From the NCBI GenBank assembly GCA_040386155.1, contig JAZKFZ010000001.1, forward strand, positions 248,001-312,000: 64,000 nt of DNA. Reading direction: 5' to 3'. Positions 9,001 to 16,609 of the stretch are shown here, piece after piece. This stretch comes from M0103 sp040386155. GTDB taxonomy: Bacteria > Bacteroidota > Bacteroidia > Flavobacteriales_D > Crocinitomicaceae. The stretch's first letter is position 1, and the number at the start of each line of letters is the position of its first letter. The translations under genes and the position numbers were made by a program. The notes below the pieces were generated by a model. That model had not been told where the DNA came from. It ran no database searches and saw only the letters and a list, made by a program, of their open reading frames with translations.

Positions 9001-9909
9001 ACAGGTGAGGTAACAGCAGGAGTGATTGGAAGTGAACGTTTGGCCTATGATATTTGGGGTTCTACCGTGAACAAAGCACAACGGATGGAAATGCTAGGCG
9101 AAAAAGGGAAGGTGACTGTTTCTGATGCCACATTTAATCACATTGAACCTTATTTTGAGTGTACATTTAAAGGTAAAGCACTTACCAAGTCGAACGAAAA
9201 AGTTGACATGTACACTGTAGACCGAATTAAAACGGAGCTTTCAGTAAATGGTGAAGGAGTTTATCCGAATGAGCGTTTTCATCAAATTGTCAATCTTCAT
9301 CATTTTAGTTCTATCAACTATTATAAGGCAGAGCGCCATATCATGAAGGTCTTAGATAAGAAACTATCAAAAAGTTTGCATTATCACAGTATTGCACACA
9401 CCAAGGATGTAGTAAAAGCGGTTGAACGAATTGCATTAAGCGAGGGGGTAACCGATGAGGGTCTTTTCTTACTGAAGTCTGCAGCCACTTATCACGACGC
9501 TGGTTTTGTGGAACAATACGATAAAAATGAACCAGTTGGTGCGCGCATGGCGGATGAAATTCTACCAAAATATGGCTACACCGAACAGCACATCAACACT
9601 ATTAAAGAACTGATCTACGTTACCCAGATTCCTCACCAGCCAAAGAACAAATTGGAAGAGATTATGTGTGATGCAGATTTGGATTATTTAGGGAGAGACG
9701 ACTTCCATGAAATTGCAGACAAATTGCGTCGAGAGCTGAAGGAACATGGAAAAATTGACAGTGATCGCAAATGGGATGAAATGCAAGTATCGTTCTTAGG
9801 GATGCACAAATATTTTACGGAAACGTCAATTAACTCGCGTCTTGCGAAAAAGATGCTCAACATGGAAGAGGTAAAGCATCGACTTTTGAAAAACGAATAT
9901 GAAGACTAA
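6004..9909 (+). CDS. Membrane sensor: beta-propeller + adenylate cyclase + HD domain
   Basis: 1301-residue fusion. Signal peptide (1-21, ending LNAQD), then periplasmic Reg_prop-type beta-propeller repeats (about 22-690; recurrent LWIGTxxGL-like blades), a Y_Y_Y-type domain (about 700-780), one membrane helix (786-808), a cytoplasmic coiled coil (about 815-880) and a class III nucleotidyl cyclase (about 890-1075). The cyclase has both metal Asps (D903 in FTDFVGFT; D947 in IGDAYM), K943 and D1016, which in this family select adenine, and N1023/R1027 of the transition-state set, so it looks active and ATP-specific. The C-terminal HD domain (about 1110-1260) has H1132, H1164-D1165 and D1223, the expected metal set. 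The sensor part resembles hybrid two-component sensors, but the output is a cyclase. Substrate of the HD domain is unknown. It lies 2 nt after ftnA; its last 4 nt overlap hemD, which is convergent. Confidence 0.9.
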   Translation: MTNFRWIFLAFFFVQSLQLNAQDVYQFRNYTINDGLSQSSVSGILQDENHSLWIGTQDGLNRFDGKRFEIYNSDVTQGIESEYIRCSIKTSDGKLWFGTANGLTVYDPATEIFKTFSLSSAASFQIEKMAVDHQNVFWMASSSNGLISFDTKNGKFKTHSDLVPSKKILNINVNDQNRLIISTEDKGLFVTDSEKKNARPIQFKWKKGKPATIELIKVISGRTFIGTSYGLYELDFQRFEATSAFSAIDVKYGLISISDIHVLKDNTWLIGTSNQGLITMLPDGTIFNSKQDFFQKNALLFNEINSLFEDASGTIWIATERGLSSFNPNHHGFLGVGPSGNLELGIPTQTVWSFGEDKAAKLVFVGTDKGISCYNKEKRIFDQFYFSAELLKELGVTETVVLCMEIISAKEILVGTANGFLRLEIYGPKSYRFSKIKYFKSPEEEQRHNRIYKILKYDDESYFLATKSGAVLYNSKKNKSQLFEHNAATPKETIAMGVCRLVFKDNKNRIYFATSSGGLNFLDEKSFKIRPYPYNSLITAKTNDYISCAYQASDSEFWFGTFGSGLLHWNEKSKQISAFTKKEGLPNNVIYGILPDGLTDLWMSTNKGLCKFNKVNSSTVVYTEEDGLMSNEFNLGAYMKSSTGEFYFGGIYGYNFFNPKSLSTTSDALSVVLTHFKFDQNWLKPGDPNSPISKPISQVSEIFLSYRQRSFTLQFQPTDISNPDQVNYKYLLEGSDEGEIAIGNYNELRFTSLSPGHYKLLIYARFGDGKWGTPTVISIHIGQPFWFQWWFILLVLAILAILVRLIIRNRTEHVRIDQVRLEMKVQKRTEEIRAQNHKIEKQRQLLEEEKNKVVEQGRLLQIEKDKTEKLLKNIIPESTAEELKNKGRASARAYKTVSVIFTDFVGFTKIAERMTPSELVSRLDVYFRKFDEIIVKNNLEKIKTIGDAYMCAGGVPVRNNTNPIDACLAALQIQDYMTRLKFDALANDSEFWELRLGINTGEVTAGVIGSERLAYDIWGSTVNKAQRMEMLGEKGKVTVSDATFNHIEPYFECTFKGKALTKSNEKVDMYTVDRIKTELSVNGEGVYPNERFHQIVNLHHFSSINYYKAERHIMKVLDKKLSKSLHYHSIAHTKDVVKAVERIALSEGVTDEGLFLLKSAATYHDAGFVEQYDKNEPVGARMADEILPKYGYTEQHINTIKELIYVTQIPHQPKNKLEEIMCDADLDYLGRDDFHEIADKLRRELKEHGKIDSDRKWDEMQVSFLGMHKYFTETSINSRLAKKMLNMEEVKHRLLKNEYED

Positions 9910-10568
9910 AGTTCTTTAGAAAGGAAGTTAATCAATTCCTTTTCTGTCGATGTGCGAAGACTATGCATAACCTCAGCACCATGCTCTACCAATCTCTTTT
10001 CAGTGGTGGTTCCCCATGCTATCACAGTGGCCTTTGCAGGAATTTCTTGCACTGCTAAAAACGAATCTACATTGCTCGGACTTGTAAAAATGTAAAGATC
10101 ATGTGGTGGGATGTGAATTTCCTTATGTACAGTTGAATACACTATAACTTCTTCAAATTGAGATGTTGGAAGCGCTCTTGCAATGGATCGATTGGATTGT
10201 GAAGAAACAGGTATTAACACTCTTTTGGTGTCAAGCCAAGCCTTAAATGTTGCTGCTACTTTATCAGGTTCACCGGCAAATTCTCCAATAAAATCTAGTT
10301 GATAGCCACGCTCTTTAATTCTGTTGGCGGTGCCTTCTCCTATGCAAGCTAATTGCACATGTGTTGGGATATTCTGTAGCTGCGTGAAAAAATTGAAGGA
10401 ACGAATGCTGCCAAAAAATAAAACATCATACGGTGCTTTTATTTCAAAAGGAATGGCTTGAAAATCAATCAATGAAAAAGCAGACAATGAAGAGTTATTG
10501 GCAGCGAAAAAAGAGGGCAATAAAGAAAGTTCGTCGCTGTTTTTTGATATAAAAATAGTGGAATACAC
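9906..10568 (-). CDS. hemD: Uroporphyrinogen-III synthase
   Basis: Closes and inverts ring D of hydroxymethylbilane to give uroporphyrinogen III. 220 residues, slightly short for the family and of weak sequence conservation, as is normal for HemD. Supporting motifs are LFFGSIRSFNFF near the first domain, CIGEGTANRIKERG, and the late FTSPSNVDSFL followed by IAWGTTTEKRLVEHG. Its position 3 nt after hemC makes the call firm. It is the last gene of hemA-hemC-hemD, and its 3' end overlaps the convergent sensor-cyclase gene by 4 bp. A second HemD-family protein lies at 27087. Confidence 0.9.
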   Translation of the reverse strand: MYSTIFISKNSDELSLLPSFFAANNSSLSAFSLIDFQAIPFEIKAPYDVLFFGSIRSFNFFTQLQNIPTHVQLACIGEGTANRIKERGYQLDFIGEFAGEPDKVAATFKAWLDTKRVLIPVSSQSNRSIARALPTSQFEEVIVYSTVHKEIHIPPHDLYIFTSPSNVDSFLAVQEIPAKATVIAWGTTTEKRLVEHGAEVMHSLRTSTEKELINFLSKEL

Positions 10569-10571
10569 GCT

Positions 10572-11480
10572 TTAATTATTTTCGGCTACTTGCTGTAGTT
10601 CTGAAACAATTAATTCTGGAAGCTCGTCAAGCGTTACCGAGTCGTCTTCAACACCAAATTCATAAATCCTTGCGCCAGTTTCCCATTGAGGGCTGTACGA
10701 AACAAATACAATGTTGTCATCGTCACAAAATACACCAAGAGGCAATTGACAACCGCCATCCATTAAATTTAATATCTTACGTTCAATGGCAATTTGAGCT
10801 TCAATTCTTGGATGATTTAATTGTTGGAGAACTTGTGCTAAAGCGGTATCATTCGAGCGAATTTGTAGCGCTAATACACCTTGTGCTGGTGCAGGAACAA
10901 ATTCCATTGGATCAAGTCGCTCCACATGAAATTCATTGAGGTCTATTTTCAAGCGATCAACACCAGCCTTGGCCAATAGTATAGCATCGTAAGTGCCGCT
11001 TCGCAATTTTTCAATACGGGTAGGAACATTGCCGCGTAAGTCTTCAATCTTTAAATCTGGACGGTAGGCAACAATAAGCGATTTTCGTCGCGCAGAAGAA
11101 GTTCCAATGACAGCATTTTGCTTAAGCGACCACCATTGACCTTGATCAATTGCTGATTTCTTTGCTACAATAATATCCGCGGGGTCTTCGCGTTCAGAAA
11201 CTGCCCCAATTATTAACCCTTCGGGGGGATTTGTTTCTAGATCTTTATGCGAATGTACAGCTAAATCTATTTCATTTGCTAGCAAAGCAGTTTCAATCTC
11301 TTTTGTGAAAAAACCTTTACCTTCTAGCTTGTCAAAGCTAAGGTCTTGTATGGCATCTCCTTGCGTTTTGATGATGGTAATACTTACTTCGTGACCTAGT
11401 TTTTCGAGTTGATTTTTCACGTGATTTGCTTGCCATAATGCTAAATCACTTCCTCTAGATCCTATGCGAATTGAACTCAT
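10572..11480 (-). CDS. hemC: Hydroxymethylbilane synthase (porphobilinogen deaminase)
   Basis: Joins four porphobilinogens into hydroxymethylbilane in haem synthesis. 302 residues, normal length. Opening IRIGSRGSDLALWQAN, then SHKDLETNPPEG, GTSSARRKS and LRGNVPTRIEKL are the family signatures. C244 in DGGCQLPLG is the attachment point for the dipyrromethane cofactor. One nucleotide separates it from hemA upstream and 3 nt from hemD downstream, so the three are translated from one message. Confidence 0.97.
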   Translation of the reverse strand: MSSIRIGSRGSDLALWQANHVKNQLEKLGHEVSITIIKTQGDAIQDLSFDKLEGKGFFTKEIETALLANEIDLAVHSHKDLETNPPEGLIIGAVSEREDPADIIVAKKSAIDQGQWWSLKQNAVIGTSSARRKSLIVAYRPDLKIEDLRGNVPTRIEKLRSGTYDAILLAKAGVDRLKIDLNEFHVERLDPMEFVPAPAQGVLALQIRSNDTALAQVLQQLNHPRIEAQIAIERKILNLMDGGCQLPLGVFCDDDNIVFVSYSPQWETGARIYEFGVEDDSVTLDELPELIVSELQQVAENN

Positions 11481-11481
11481 G

Positions 11482-12708
11482 TTAGTGTTTAAGTAGAATT
11501 TCTTTTGCCATGATCATCGGAACGCTCATGTACTTTTTTTCCATATAGCCGATTACTTTATTCAAAAGTTCAAGCGATTTCTCATCTAATTCATCGATTT
11601 CTTCTTTGAAAATGTCATTGATGGCATTGCTTTTTATCTCTTTCACTTTTTGGGGAACTGCTCGCATGGCTAATTCAACACTGCGCACGCGTTCAATATT
11701 TTTAAATTCAAATAGTGCTTCTTGAATTATTTCTTCCACATGCTGAATTTCTTTGGATCGCTCTTTCAAATTTTCGTTGGATATTTTTTGTAAATACTCC
11801 ACTGAAATATGTGTCAATTTATTGTTTTCAACAATGCTTGGATCAATATCTTGCGGCAGTGCTAAATCGATGACCACTTTTTTATCTTCTTCGTTTTGCA
11901 AAAGTTGTTGGTATATCGAAGGAGAAATTAGATGATGATCTGAACCAGTGCAAGCAATCATCACATCAAACCCTTTGGTATAGGTGGATAGTTCAGCAAT
12001 TGACAGCGCTTGCCCATTGAGTTCTTTTGCTAAAGCCTGTGCTTTACTTTCGGTTCTATTGAAAACAGCAAAATTCTTAAACCCATGTTTCTTCAAAAAC
12101 TTACTCATGTTCGTATTGGTAACACCAGCTCCTACAATGATTACGCGTGCATCCAAAGGGACGTTCAAGTCACGCAGTCGATGATAAGCTAATGAAACAA
12201 CTGATACCGGCTTTGTGGCAATACTTGTTTCGGTGTACACTTTTTTTGCCGTTTCAATAGTGTGACGAATTGCCAAGCGAATAAAATCGCCAGTTAGCTG
12301 CATTCGTTTCGATTCTTCAAATGCCTTGCGTACCTGTGTAATAATTTCACGTTCACCAATTACCATCGAATCGATGGAAGCTGCAACTGATAGTAAATGC
12401 TCGACGGCTGCTGTCGAACTATGAACTTCGCTTCGTTCTACAAAAAACTGAATCTGTTCATCTGTAAACGAAGGATAAAGTGTATTAAAAAATGTTGTAA
12501 GAAATTGTTCGTCAGGATTTACATTCGCAACAAGTATAAATTCCACTCGGTTGCAAGTACTCAAAAACATCATTTCATCCAATTGCATAAACGCTTTCAA
12601 TTGGGAAAGTCGCTCCTCTTGATTTTCATCTGCGATATGCAAGGTACCAATATCGCTTAAATCAACGTTTCGATGGGTAAATGCAATAATATGAAACTGA
12701 TTGAACAC
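11482..12708 (-). CDS. hemA: Glutamyl-tRNA reductase
   Basis: First committed step of C5-pathway haem synthesis: NADPH-dependent reduction of glutamyl-tRNA to glutamate-1-semialdehyde. 408 residues. The catalytic Cys is C52 in STCNRVEF; SVAASIDSMVIGEREI is the tRNA/substrate segment; the NADPH fold carries VIIVGAGVTNTNM; the C-terminal dimerisation helix is Lys/Glu rich. It starts the hemA-hemC-hemD operon. The divergent gap upstream (12709-12853) carries a Pho-box-like repeat that points away from hemA, and a CAAATTTG (12727-12734) that is one base off a -7 box in the hemA direction. Confidence 0.97.
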   Translation of the reverse strand: MFNQFHIIAFTHRNVDLSDIGTLHIADENQEERLSQLKAFMQLDEMMFLSTCNRVEFILVANVNPDEQFLTTFFNTLYPSFTDEQIQFFVERSEVHSSTAAVEHLLSVAASIDSMVIGEREIITQVRKAFEESKRMQLTGDFIRLAIRHTIETAKKVYTETSIATKPVSVVSLAYHRLRDLNVPLDARVIIVGAGVTNTNMSKFLKKHGFKNFAVFNRTESKAQALAKELNGQALSIAELSTYTKGFDVMIACTGSDHHLISPSIYQQLLQNEEDKKVVIDLALPQDIDPSIVENNKLTHISVEYLQKISNENLKERSKEIQHVEEIIQEALFEFKNIERVRSVELAMRAVPQKVKEIKSNAINDIFKEEIDELDEKSLELLNKVIGYMEKKYMSVPMIMAKEILLKH

Positions 12709-12753
12709 TTTTTATTTTCTAGACTACAAATTTGCAGTTAAATCAGTGTTTTT

Positions 12754-12773
12754 TTGTCATAAAATTGTCATTA
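12754..12773 (+). promoter_or_regulatory. Pho-box-like direct repeat upstream of secreted enzyme gene
   Basis: TTGTCATAAAATTGTCATTA holds two TGTCAT half-sites 11 bp apart, one helical turn. The layout and bases resemble the PhoB box CTGTCATAWAWCTGTCAY. It lies 80 bp before the ATG at 12854 and reads toward it. An almost identical copy lies before actA (59423-59442). Whether a PhoB-type regulator binds is inference. Confidence 0.5.
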
Positions 12774-12853
12774 AAGCTTATTTAGAATCGTTTTAAATAT
12801 AAGTCGCCAATTTTGAGTATTTTGGTGGTAAACAAAGTAAAAATCAAGTACGA

Positions 12854-15136
12854 ATGTTCGTAAAAAATAGGTATTTCATCTTTTTAGTTGCTACTTTTTC
12901 ATTTTTAGGAACTGAGATCTGTTTTGGACAAAATGAAGCTGCGCCAAAGGCACTCCTAATGCATCAAAATTTGGAAGATTTTGCAGTCAATGAAAAAGTG
13001 GAGATTGGACTATCCCTTCCAGCAGAGGTTAATCAAAAAATTGAAAATTTTGTACTTGGAATTAATTCGCCCCAAGAGCAATTGAATCCCTATTTGGAAT
13101 GGGATGTGAGAGTGTTTGCAGAATTTACGCTGGATGGATCTTCGGATGTGATCACTGTTGATGGTTTTTATTTTAAGGATTTTGATGCTTGGTCTGCTAA
13201 AGAACTTCCCACGAAATCAAGTTATATCTACACCTCTGCTGACATTAAAAAGTTAGGGGGCTACAAGGAAAAGAACACTGAACAGCCATTTCGCGTTCGC
13301 TTTTCACCTCCATCAAAAGGAATCTGGACAGCAAAAGTGCACTTGGTGATCGATGGCGAACCGTTGTTGGAATATGAAGCAATTACTTTCAGTGTAAAAA
13401 AGGAAGCCACCACCGAATTTATTTCTATCACTGAAAATAAGCGGTTTTTTGCGCAAGGAAATGAGGTTTTTTATCCTTCAGGAATGAATCTTTCCTGGCC
13501 GGAAACGGACAATGGCATCGACCCTGAATTTAACAAAGGCATGTGTGGATACAGTGAGTATGATAAAAAAATAATGTGTGGAAATGAAGGCTACATGGAT
13601 ACTTATGTAGCGCCAAGAACCTATCAAAAATACCGAGAATTGATGGTAAACTTAGCGAAAGAAGGTGCTAACTTCATGCGCACCATCATGTATCCTACAG
13701 GTACAGAAATAGAATGGGAGCAACTTGGAAACTACAGCAAACGGATGCACATGGCCTTAGAGATGGACTCCATTTTGGAAACTGCCGAAAAATCAAATAT
13801 TTATTTGCTGTGGGATATGCAAACGCACTACAGTTTTCAGTTGAGTGAGCGGGCCTATCATCGAAATTGGTCGTGGGATAAAAAGATGAATGGTTATGAT
13901 TTTTGCTACAAAAAACTCGTAAAGAACAATGATCCAGTCGATTTTTTCACAAATGCTGAGGCTAAACGCTACTACCAACAACGCATCCGCTACATTATTG
14001 CTCGTTGGGGATATTCACCGAACATTCTTGGCTTTGAACTGTTTTGCGAAATAACGAATGTGGGTTCTCCCAAAGCCGATAATAACGATTTTTATCGAAC
14101 AGGAGAAAACTATAAAATTTACCGTGATTGGCAGGTGGAAATGGGTGCGTATGTAAAGTCTTTTTATTACGGAAAGCGCCATTTATTGACGGCAAGTTAT
14201 GGTGGCGAAAAACATGAAGATGATGATACGTTTCACCATCCAGTGTTTGATTTTATGAGTAGCAATATTTACGATTTTGAGCATCCAGATTTTGCAAATT
14301 ATTACATCAAAAGTGTGGCTGGTGGATGTCTCGATGAAACAAAGGGCGATAAGGCTAACTGGCATTCATACTCTTTGAATAGAAATTACAGCGGAAAAGA
14401 AGACTATCAGATAAGAAAACCAATGATTTATTCTGAGGCAGACGCTATTGGCGCAACCTGCGATTCCACTGTTGTAGAGTTACGCAGAGCTATTTGGCAA
14501 GCAACGTTCAGCGGTTTGGCGGGTTCTTTCAGTTGGGACTTTAGATTTAGAAAAAAGTACTATTCTATCTATGGGCAAATAGAAAAATGCATCAATGAAA
14601 TTGACCTTTTAAAGTATGGTTGGCACCCAGGAGCTACCGAAAACGTTGAAGGAAATTGGGAATACAACGAAGCATTTGCAAAATCGATGAATCCCAAGAT
14701 GAAATACCGAAAAGTAAAAGGAAAAAATGAAGGTCCTGCCGATGTTTCTTTCTTGCGTTCTGAAGATAAGAATTTCGCAATGGGCGTCATCACCAACAAA
14801 ACATTTAATTCAAAAACAGCGGATAGCTGTAATCATCAAGTATGGCCAAATGAATACAATGTATTGAATGTAGCAAGGAGCATCGAACTAGCAAATGAAG
14901 GTCCTTCGATCCCTGGAATGAGCAAAGGAAAGTACGAAATTGAGTACTTTTATGTGAACGATCCAAAAAGATCAGTTGGATTTTCAACTTCGAGTGGTCC
15001 AAATCTTACCTTCGATTTTACAATTCCAGCCAACAATTTCAATTATATCGTTATTTTTAAAGCCAAAAAAGTCGGATCTAGCTGGAAAGAGGTTCAGAAG
15101 TCGAGTATAGCACCAAAAGTAAAAACTGAAAAATAG
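12854..15136 (+). CDS. Secreted glycoside-hydrolase-like protein (TIM-barrel type)
   Basis: 760 residues with a signal peptide (1-25, ends CFGQN). Residues about 35-185 form a beta-rich domain resembling DUF5060-type modules found before clan GH-A barrels. From about 195 the sequence looks like a glycosidase barrel: GNEVFYPSGMNLSW, then E399 in GFELFCEIT (fits the acid/base Glu after beta-4) and E528 in IYSEADAIG (fits the nucleophile after beta-7). The C-terminal ~120 residues are a beta-rich tail without a T9SS sorting signature, so the protein may be periplasmic or surface-bound. Family and substrate are not assigned; the neighbours (RDD protein, rsmI) do not help. The stop lies 2 nt before the RDD gene. 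Confidence 0.65.
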   Translation: MFVKNRYFIFLVATFSFLGTEICFGQNEAAPKALLMHQNLEDFAVNEKVEIGLSLPAEVNQKIENFVLGINSPQEQLNPYLEWDVRVFAEFTLDGSSDVITVDGFYFKDFDAWSAKELPTKSSYIYTSADIKKLGGYKEKNTEQPFRVRFSPPSKGIWTAKVHLVIDGEPLLEYEAITFSVKKEATTEFISITENKRFFAQGNEVFYPSGMNLSWPETDNGIDPEFNKGMCGYSEYDKKIMCGNEGYMDTYVAPRTYQKYRELMVNLAKEGANFMRTIMYPTGTEIEWEQLGNYSKRMHMALEMDSILETAEKSNIYLLWDMQTHYSFQLSERAYHRNWSWDKKMNGYDFCYKKLVKNNDPVDFFTNAEAKRYYQQRIRYIIARWGYSPNILGFELFCEITNVGSPKADNNDFYRTGENYKIYRDWQVEMGAYVKSFYYGKRHLLTASYGGEKHEDDDTFHHPVFDFMSSNIYDFEHPDFANYYIKSVAGGCLDETKGDKANWHSYSLNRNYSGKEDYQIRKPMIYSEADAIGATCDSTVVELRRAIWQATFSGLAGSFSWDFRFRKKYYSIYGQIEKCINEIDLLKYGWHPGATENVEGNWEYNEAFAKSMNPKMKYRKVKGKNEGPADVSFLRSEDKNFAMGVITNKTFNSKTADSCNHQVWPNEYNVLNVARSIELANEGPSIPGMSKGKYEIEYFYVNDPKRSVGFSTSSGPNLTFDFTIPANNFNYIVIFKAKKVGSSWKEVQKSSIAPKVKTEK

Positions 15137-15138
15137 GA

Positions 15139-15906
15139 ATGGGAGCAATTGCATTTGAATCAGCACATCATGTAAAAGTAGAATACGAAGTGGCTTCCAC
15201 ATTTCAGCGTGTTGCAGCATTTGCGATTGATACAACCGCTTTTTTTATCTATTTTATCGTTATAAGTTTTTCATTCGGTCTTGCTAATTTTTTTGAAAGT
15301 AGCGGCATGGAGGAATTCATTTGGCTACTCATCGTTAAACTACCATGGATTTTGTATCATCCTATTATGGAATATTTTACTGCTGGACAAAGTCTTGGGA
15401 AATTGGCGCTTGGTATTCGCTTGGTAAATTTGAATGGTGAGCGGCCAGGATTGAAAGAAGTATTTACACGCTGGTTGTTTCGAGGAGATTTCCTCTTTAT
15501 TTCTACAGATTTATTTGCCTTGTTATGGTTTGGTTTTGGTTTGATTGGCACTGTTTTTTCCGCTACTTCTCCACTGCATCAGCGATTGGGAGATCGTATG
15601 GCCGGAACGATTGTCATCAAAAACAAGTCCAATACCCAATACCGATTGAGTGATATTTTAGCTATTCAAACGCTCGAAAATTACGAGCCAACTTACCCGA
15701 TGGTGACTAAACTTACAGATGAAGATATGCTATTGATTAAAAACGCAATTCAGCGTGTAGTGAAAAGTCCAAATGATGAAAGTAAGCGCTTTGCAATTCA
15801 ATTGGCAGATGAATCAGCACGATTGATTGGTCTCGAGGCTACTCCTCCAAAACGCATGGAATTTTTGCAAACATTATTGAAAGACTATATAGTTTTAACA
15901 CGATAA
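15139..15906 (+). CDS. RDD family membrane protein
   Basis: 255-residue inner-membrane protein of unknown function. The RDD domain covers about residues 15-170: STFQRVAAFAIDTTAFFIYF opens it with the Arg and Asp typical of the family, followed by hydrophobic helices, the GQSLGKLALGIRLVNLNG loop and the closing HQRLGDRMAGTIVI. The last ~80 residues are soluble. It lies 2 nt after the glycosidase-like gene and 1 nt before rsmI, in one apparent operon. Some RDD proteins are linked to ion transport, but nothing here shows this. Confidence 0.85.
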   Translation: MGAIAFESAHHVKVEYEVASTFQRVAAFAIDTTAFFIYFIVISFSFGLANFFESSGMEEFIWLLIVKLPWILYHPIMEYFTAGQSLGKLALGIRLVNLNGERPGLKEVFTRWLFRGDFLFISTDLFALLWFGFGLIGTVFSATSPLHQRLGDRMAGTIVIKNKSNTQYRLSDILAIQTLENYEPTYPMVTKLTDEDMLLIKNAIQRVVKSPNDESKRFAIQLADESARLIGLEATPPKRMEFLQTLLKDYIVLTR

Positions 15907-15907
15907 A

Positions 15908-16609
15908 ATGCCTAGATTAATTTTAGTACCCACTCCTATTGGAAACATGGAGGATATCACACTTCGCTCCATTCGAATTTTGAAAGAGTGTGATATTATT
16001 TTTGCCGAAGATACACGGGTAACCAAAAAATTGTTGTCGAAACTGGAAATTTCAAAACATGTTTTACCCTTTCACGCACATAATGAACACCGTTTTTTAG
16101 CCCAATCAGTGGAACGTATTCAAACATGCTCTCAAGCTGTATTAGTTTCTGATGCTGGAACTCCGGCTATATCAGATCCTGGATTTTTGCTAGTGCGTGC
16201 TTGCGTGGAGGCGGGAATAGCAGTGGAATGCTTGCCCGGACCAACGGCCTTTGTTCCTGCATTGGTGGCAAGTGGTTTCCCATGTGATCGTTTTGTTTTT
16301 GAAGGATTTCTTCCACATAAAAAAGGGAGACAAACAAAATTGATTCGTTTAGCAGAAGAGGATCGTACCATCATATTATATGAATCTCCCCATCGTTTGG
16401 TAAAATGTTTGGGACAAATTGAAGAATTTTTTGGTGCAGAACGCCGTGTTTGTGTGGTGCGTGAATTGTCGAAAATGTTTGAGGAATTTAAACGTGGAAC
16501 GGCTACAGAAGTAAAGAACTATTACGAACAGCATCCTCCGAAAGGAGAAATTGTGATTATTATTGAAGGAAAAGATTCAGAAGTGAAAAAATCGAAAAAT
16601 GAGGAGTGA
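15908..16609 (+). CDS. rsmI: 16S rRNA (cytidine-1402-2'-O)-methyltransferase
   Basis: SAM-dependent enzyme that 2'-O-methylates C1402 in the ribosomal decoding centre. 233 residues, a little shorter than E. coli RsmI because the C-terminal helical tail is reduced. Signatures: LILVPTPIGNMEDITLRSIR at the N-terminus, AEDTRVTKKLL, SDAGTPAISDPG, CLPGPTAFVPALVASG, and FEGFLPHKKGRQ. It overlaps the next gene by 11 nt, so the two are translationally linked. Confidence 0.95.
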   Translation: MPRLILVPTPIGNMEDITLRSIRILKECDIIFAEDTRVTKKLLSKLEISKHVLPFHAHNEHRFLAQSVERIQTCSQAVLVSDAGTPAISDPGFLLVRACVEAGIAVECLPGPTAFVPALVASGFPCDRFVFEGFLPHKKGRQTKLIRLAEEDRTIILYESPHRLVKCLGQIEEFFGAERRVCVVRELSKMFEEFKRGTATEVKNYYEQHPPKGEIVIIIEGKDSEVKKSKNEE

